From Pseudoips prasinana (lineage: Eukaryota > Arthropoda > Insecta > Lepidoptera > Nolidae), in the NCBI GenBank assembly GCA_951640165.1, contig OX621234.1, positions 2,299,001-2,363,000 of the forward strand: 64,000 nt of DNA. Reading direction: 5' to 3'. Positions 60,896-64,000 of this stretch are shown here, in pieces. How positions within the stretch are numbered: position 1 is the first letter of the stretch; each line of letters starts with the position of its first letter. Under the pieces are notes generated by a model. The model was not told the DNA's origin. It searched no databases and was given only the letters and a program-made list of their open reading frames with translations. The position numbers were made by a program, and so were the translations under genes.

Positions 60896-61275
60896 AAAAA
60901 AAAAATAGAGTACACCACTCGGTCGTTATACAAGTCACCTTTTGAAACATTTATGTCAATACCAATTTGTATAAAGCCTCGAGGCACGCAATAGCTTCTA
61001 CAAACGACACGAGACGCGTCGTATCCACAATTTGTACCAAAACATTTAACTTTAATTACAACTCGGCAACGTGAATCCTGGATGAAATTCACATAATTTA
61101 CTGCTAGTTTGTCTACAAAGTATGCCCCGACAGTAATATACTCAACCGTACTGACATTACTTTCAGGTGAGAATGTTAAACGTGAAATGGTTGTTTCATA
61201 TGAATTGGGAAAATTTTCCATTTGACTTTGTGATGAAATGTGCGATACAATGTTAGAGCAAAGCTGTGTAGAAGC
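60889..61275 (-). CDS. candidate exon of an unidentified Cys-containing protein
   Basis: On the minus strand a good 3' splice site (TTCTGTTTCCATATTCAG) at 61276 is followed by an open frame starting 'ASTQLCSNIVSHISSQSQME'. It continues with 'DSRCRVVIKVKCFGTNCGYD' and 'SRVVCRSYCVPRGFIQIG', then 'NVSKGDLYNDRVVYSIF'. Six Cys occur in the 128 codons, five of them within a stretch of about 30 residues, which suggests disulfides in a secreted or extracellular domain. There is no membrane segment. Amino-acid composition looks protein-like and unlike the repeat translations nearby. The last few codons (FFFT and stop) derive from the LINE tail at 60888-60895, so the true C-terminus or donor may have been overwritten. 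I do not recognise the family. It could equally be the first coding exon from Met at 61221, or part of a decayed gene. Confidence 0.45.
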   Translation of the reverse strand, partial: ASTQLCSNIVSHISSQSQMENFPNSYETTISRLTFSPESNVSTVEYITVGAYFVDKLAVNYVNFIQDSRCRVVIKVKCFGTNCGYDASRVVCRSYCVPRGFIQIGIDINVSKGDLYNDRVVYSIFFFT

Positions 61276-61296
61276 CTGAATATGGAAACAGAATAT

Positions 61297-61372
61297 ATCA
61301 TCATATCAGCCGAAAGACGTCCACTGCTGGACAAAGGCCTCCCCCAAGGATCTCCACAATAGCCATTTCGCA
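61297..61372 (-). mobile_element. RTE 3' tail
   Basis: 'ATCATATCAGCCGAAAGACG' and 'CCACTGCTGGACAAAGGCCT' form the RTE 3' end, only about 75 bp. Confidence 0.87.
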
Positions 61373-61379
61373 TCCAGAC

Positions 61380-61446
61380 ACATAAACATACACGTACACA
61401 CACACACACACACGCACGCACACACATACACCACACACACAGACCC
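61380..61446 (+). repeat. (CA)n microsatellite
   Basis: ACACATAAACATACACGTAC followed by CA/CG repeats. Confidence 0.9.
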
Positions 61447-61687
61447 TCACGTTCCATTTCCACATTTTATACACCCAAAATTAACCCACTTCATTAGTTT
61501 ATTTCATAAAATCTTAATTAGAATATTATTTATTGTCCTAGTTTATTTAAATTTTCTCTTTTTGTTTAACGAGTATAATGTGAAGAGCGGGGCGTCCTAA
61601 CACAGGTATTTTATTACTTAAAAGGAATGCTCCAACCATTACTATGAACCACATTGTAAGAAACTGAAAATAAACTATTTTTATTTT

Positions 61688-61880
61688 GATGTGAAACATC
61701 TATAGCCGCACGTAAAACAGATTTCTGGCGTGGCGACGCATGCCGTGGCGCATGCGCAATCGACTTTTTATCATTAAGACATATTTAGTTCCTATCACAA
61801 TATGTTCTTTTCTGCATATTACTTTTACAAAATAATGTCGATGTTTCACATCTGCCAGGCGTCCCGTGACAGCTCACATT
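61688..61880 (-). mobile_element. MITE-S copy
   Basis: TGATGTGAAACATCTATAGC at the left and GCGTCCCGTGACAGCTCACA at the right. The interior is shorter than at 2533-2778. Confidence 0.82.
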
Positions 61881-61904
61881 TTTATTTTTTTATTACTTAT
61901 TATT

Positions 61905-62518
61905 ATTAATAGCCGGTCTTGCACTGCCCGCATCCAACGGCTTCCCGCGGCCCTTGCGAGATTGTCGGTCCACCTTGTAGAGGGCCTGTCCACGCTGCGT
62001 CTTCCGGTTCGGGTACGGTATATTTTGTTCAATGATAACATAACCCACTTCAGCTGGGCACTTCTTCGGGCTCTGTCGATTCCTTTGGTTCGCATGTCAA
62101 TCTCAGCATTTCTGATTCGATCTTGTAGTAAAACTCCAAGCAAACTCATTGCTCTTTGGGTGACATTGAGCCGTTTAATAAGGCCCATTGTCGTCGCCTA
62201 AGCTACCTGTAGCAGCGCGGAATGGTGGGGCCGTGATCTGCATCCCCGCGCCCGCCTTCACGTCGCGCCCGCATTCGTCTCCGCAGCACTTTCTTGCCTT
62301 CCACGCGAGCTAGAGATCGGTCACGTCTTTATTGTTGTAAACTTGACCAACTATTACCAATATACCTATCTTATACAGTCCACTGCTTTTATTGAGAACA
62401 CCCGTTAGGGCCTAAACACCCATAAAGAGCGACCACGTCTCTGCTCGGTAAGTGATCAATGGTCAACATATCGTCGAAGACTTTTGACTTGAGACACTGC
62501 GGTATTTGAGAATCTAAA
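61905..62518 (-). mobile_element. RTE fragment carrying a solo LTR
   Basis: The minus strand encodes 'MGLIKRLNVTQRAMSLLGVL' and 'RIRNAEIDMRTKGIDRAR', then a damaged C-terminus 'RWTDNLARAAGSRWMRAVQD'. Upstream coding sequence resumes beyond the LTR at 62419 (GACCACGTCTCTGCTCGGTA). Confidence 0.85.
62189..62418. mobile_element. solo LTR with 5-bp target duplication
   Basis: Starts TGTCGTCGCCTAAGC and ends GGGCCTAAACA, i.e. TG...CA, flanked by CCCAT at 62184-62188 and 62419-62423. The left half is GC-rich (CCCCGCGCCCGCCTTCACGT) and the right half AT-rich. The surrounding RTE sequence is continuous when 230 bp plus one CCCAT is removed. Family (gypsy, BEL or copia) unknown. Confidence 0.9.
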
Positions 62519-62654
62519 TTTCCTTCATCAATTTATTTCAGCGCTATAGTCATCTGTGGCAGCATGCTGAACTGTGGCCTTTTAGTCACTAAGGTGCTTA
62601 GTAGTTGTACCACATATAATAGGTATTATTATTTATAAGCAACATTTATATTTA

Positions 62655-63425
62655 AAGGGATGAAAATGAATGTAGGTAAGACGAAAGTAATGGTATTTGA
62701 GAGGGATGAATACACGACAACGTGTGATATTGTGATTGGAGGAGAGAAAGTCGAACAGGTGAATGAGTTTGTATATTTGGGAACTTTGTTTACGAGAGAT
62801 GGGAAAAATGAAAAAGATATTGTTAGAAGAGTAAATGCGGGGAACAGAGTGAATGGGGCACTACACGCCTTTATGAGTAGCCGGCAAGTATCAAAGAAGG
62901 CTCGACTAGCCGTGCACGATGGAGTGTTAGTGCCAACTTTAATGTATGGAAGTGAAAGTTGGGTATGGCAGAAAAAGAATGAAAGTAAAATAAATGCAGT
63001 GGAAATGAGAGCTCTGAGAAGTATGTGTGGTGTGACTTTGAGAGACAGAATTCGAAATACTGATGTAAGAGAGCGTTGTGGTGTGAAAGAGGATGTAGTC
63101 ACAAAGATTGAAAAAGGCATGCTGAGATGGTTTGGCCATTTAGAAAGGATGAATGAAAGAAGATTGACAAAAGAAGTATACCTGGCCTGTGTGAATGGGA
63201 CAACCGGAAGGGGAAGACCACGTCGAACATTCTCTGACCAAATTGGAGATGTTCTCAAGAAAGGGCAGGTCAGAAGTACCCTAAACCGGCGAGCATGTAT
63301 GAAGAATATAATGACAGTAATCGAGGCAAAAGAAGTATGCAAAGATCGTGACAAATGGAAATCCGTTGTCTCTGCCTACCCCTCTGGGAAACAGGCGTGA
63401 GTCTATGTATGTATGTATGTATTTA
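62655..63425 (+). mobile_element. 5'-truncated RTE-like LINE with open C-terminus
   Basis: 246 codons (62660-63400) are open, beginning just after the polymerase active site: '[18 protein letters not shown]', '[18 protein letters not shown]', '[18 protein letters not shown]', '[16 protein letters not shown]', '[18 protein letters not shown]' and 'GRGRPRRTF'. These are the thumb/connection and C-terminal domains of RTE-superfamily reverse transcriptases, distinct from the RTE at 3566-8206. The tail is (TATG)n at 63403-63421. The polymerase palm and endonuclease are lost, so the copy is dead despite the open frame. The minus-strand frame over the same span is a shadow. Confidence 0.9.
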
Positions 63426-63469
63426 TATTTAAATTATACGACTTGTAGATCACTCTGGTGATCAGAGAG

Positions 63470-63895
63470 CTTTCCAGCTCTCTCCTCGGCTAACCTTACG
63501 TCCTACGTAGGCGGTTCAAAGCGCATGTGATTATGAAGCGGTGACACGCGAATTCAATGCGATGCGGTGCGACGCGGTGGCGGTGTCCTACGTGCACGTG
63601 AATCGTCTCGCGCATCCGCCACCGATGCCGCAAAAACACGACGGCACCGCAGCCAGTTCGCGCGAAAATATCGAGCCAACTGATTGCGTTCGCTTCATGT
63701 CGCGCCGCTCCGCACCGCACCGCACGCGCGTTTGGTCACGTAGGCCACTTCAATAGGTTTCGACTGTTTGTTGTTTTCGCGCCGCTTCGCGCTCGCGTAT
63801 GAATCGCTCACACAGGACGTCGCGTAAGCCTTGCGATCCAAGGAGGTAACGTCGTCGCTAGCTTTTGGGCACCTTACCCGTAGATGGCGACTTGA
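63470..63895. other. GC-rich, CpG-rich patch, unassigned
   Basis: Contains repeated GATGCGGTGCGACGCGGTGG and CGCACCGCACCGCACGCGCG patterns. CCTACGTAGGCGG near 63503 is loosely mirrored by GTCACGTAGGCCAC near 63734, so it may be a MITE. The short open frames on both strands have no domain. Confidence 0.4.
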
Positions 63896-64000
63896 AAGCG
63901 GTTTTTTTATCTATAAGTTATACTTTTATTGGTAATTTAGCATTTTGATTTTAAGTTTATAATTATAGTTTTAGTTTTTACGTAGTTTAATATATTTCCA

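Noticed and set aside
62629..63354. 241-codon minus-strand frame opposite the LINE
   Set aside because: It is the antisense shadow of the LINE C-terminal coding sequence, whose plus frame has clear reverse-transcriptase family motifs.

Overview
The window reads as AT-rich nuclear DNA of a moth or butterfly (Lepidoptera). The main evidence is the repeat content. There are many short non-autonomous Helitrons with TC...CTAG termini, tRNA-headed SINEs whose tails carry a 'GTACAAGC...TTAGTTTGGG' block, RTE-type LINEs, Tc1/mariner elements, and numerous palindromic MITEs. There is no operon-like organisation and no CRISPR. Long open frames are almost all transposon proteins or satellite artefacts.

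The only host gene I can name with confidence is on the minus strand: the 3' end of a membrane dipeptidase (peptidase family M19, renal-dipeptidase-like). It is built from three exons (28635-28710, 27120-27258, 24198-24305) with consensus splice sites and compatible phases, ending in a stop codon. The upstream exons, which carry the signal peptide and zinc ligands, were not found in the window. A ~676 bp element containing a ~170 bp-armed palindrome sits just upstream of the first visible exon and has duplicated that exon's 3' splice site. A second, unidentified protein-like exon lies at 60889-61275 (-).

Region by region. 1-3282 is a patchwork of LINE, MITE and RTE pieces. 3283-8487 is a three-level nest: a dispersed palindromic repeat is split by an almost complete RTE retrotransposon with an 11-bp target duplication, and that RTE is itself interrupted by a ~1.65 kb insert carrying a Helitron. 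8488-15200 is dense in MITEs, SINEs and Helitrons, including a perfect head-to-tail Helitron dimer and a 5S-rRNA-like SINE. 15201-23400 is relatively unique, with a degenerate dyad tandem repeat and a pair of perfect palindromes. 24198-28710 is the dipeptidase gene. 28748-32692 holds nested palindromic elements, including a hAT-like MITE with an exact 8-bp target duplication. 32693-34284 is a structurally complete Tc1-like transposon with an intact DD34E transposase. 34285-51800 alternates SINEs, Helitrons, LINE ends and a copia fragment. 51920-52706 is a 29-bp minisatellite with an 11-unit higher-order duplication, followed by a structurally complete mariner (52766-54053). 54714-55128 is a MITE containing a hexanucleotide expansion. 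58050-58754 is a GC-rich 30/60-bp satellite that is open in all three minus frames. 59066-60279 is a cluster of nested Helitrons in a MITE. 61905-62518 is an RTE fragment carrying a solo LTR with an exact 5-bp target duplication. 62655-63421 is a 5'-truncated LINE with an open C-terminus.

The window therefore shows autonomous transposons alongside the short families they may mobilise, all accumulating around and inside the introns of one host gene. Family assignments rest on reading motifs by eye. No database search was possible, and boundaries quoted without a target duplication are approximate.
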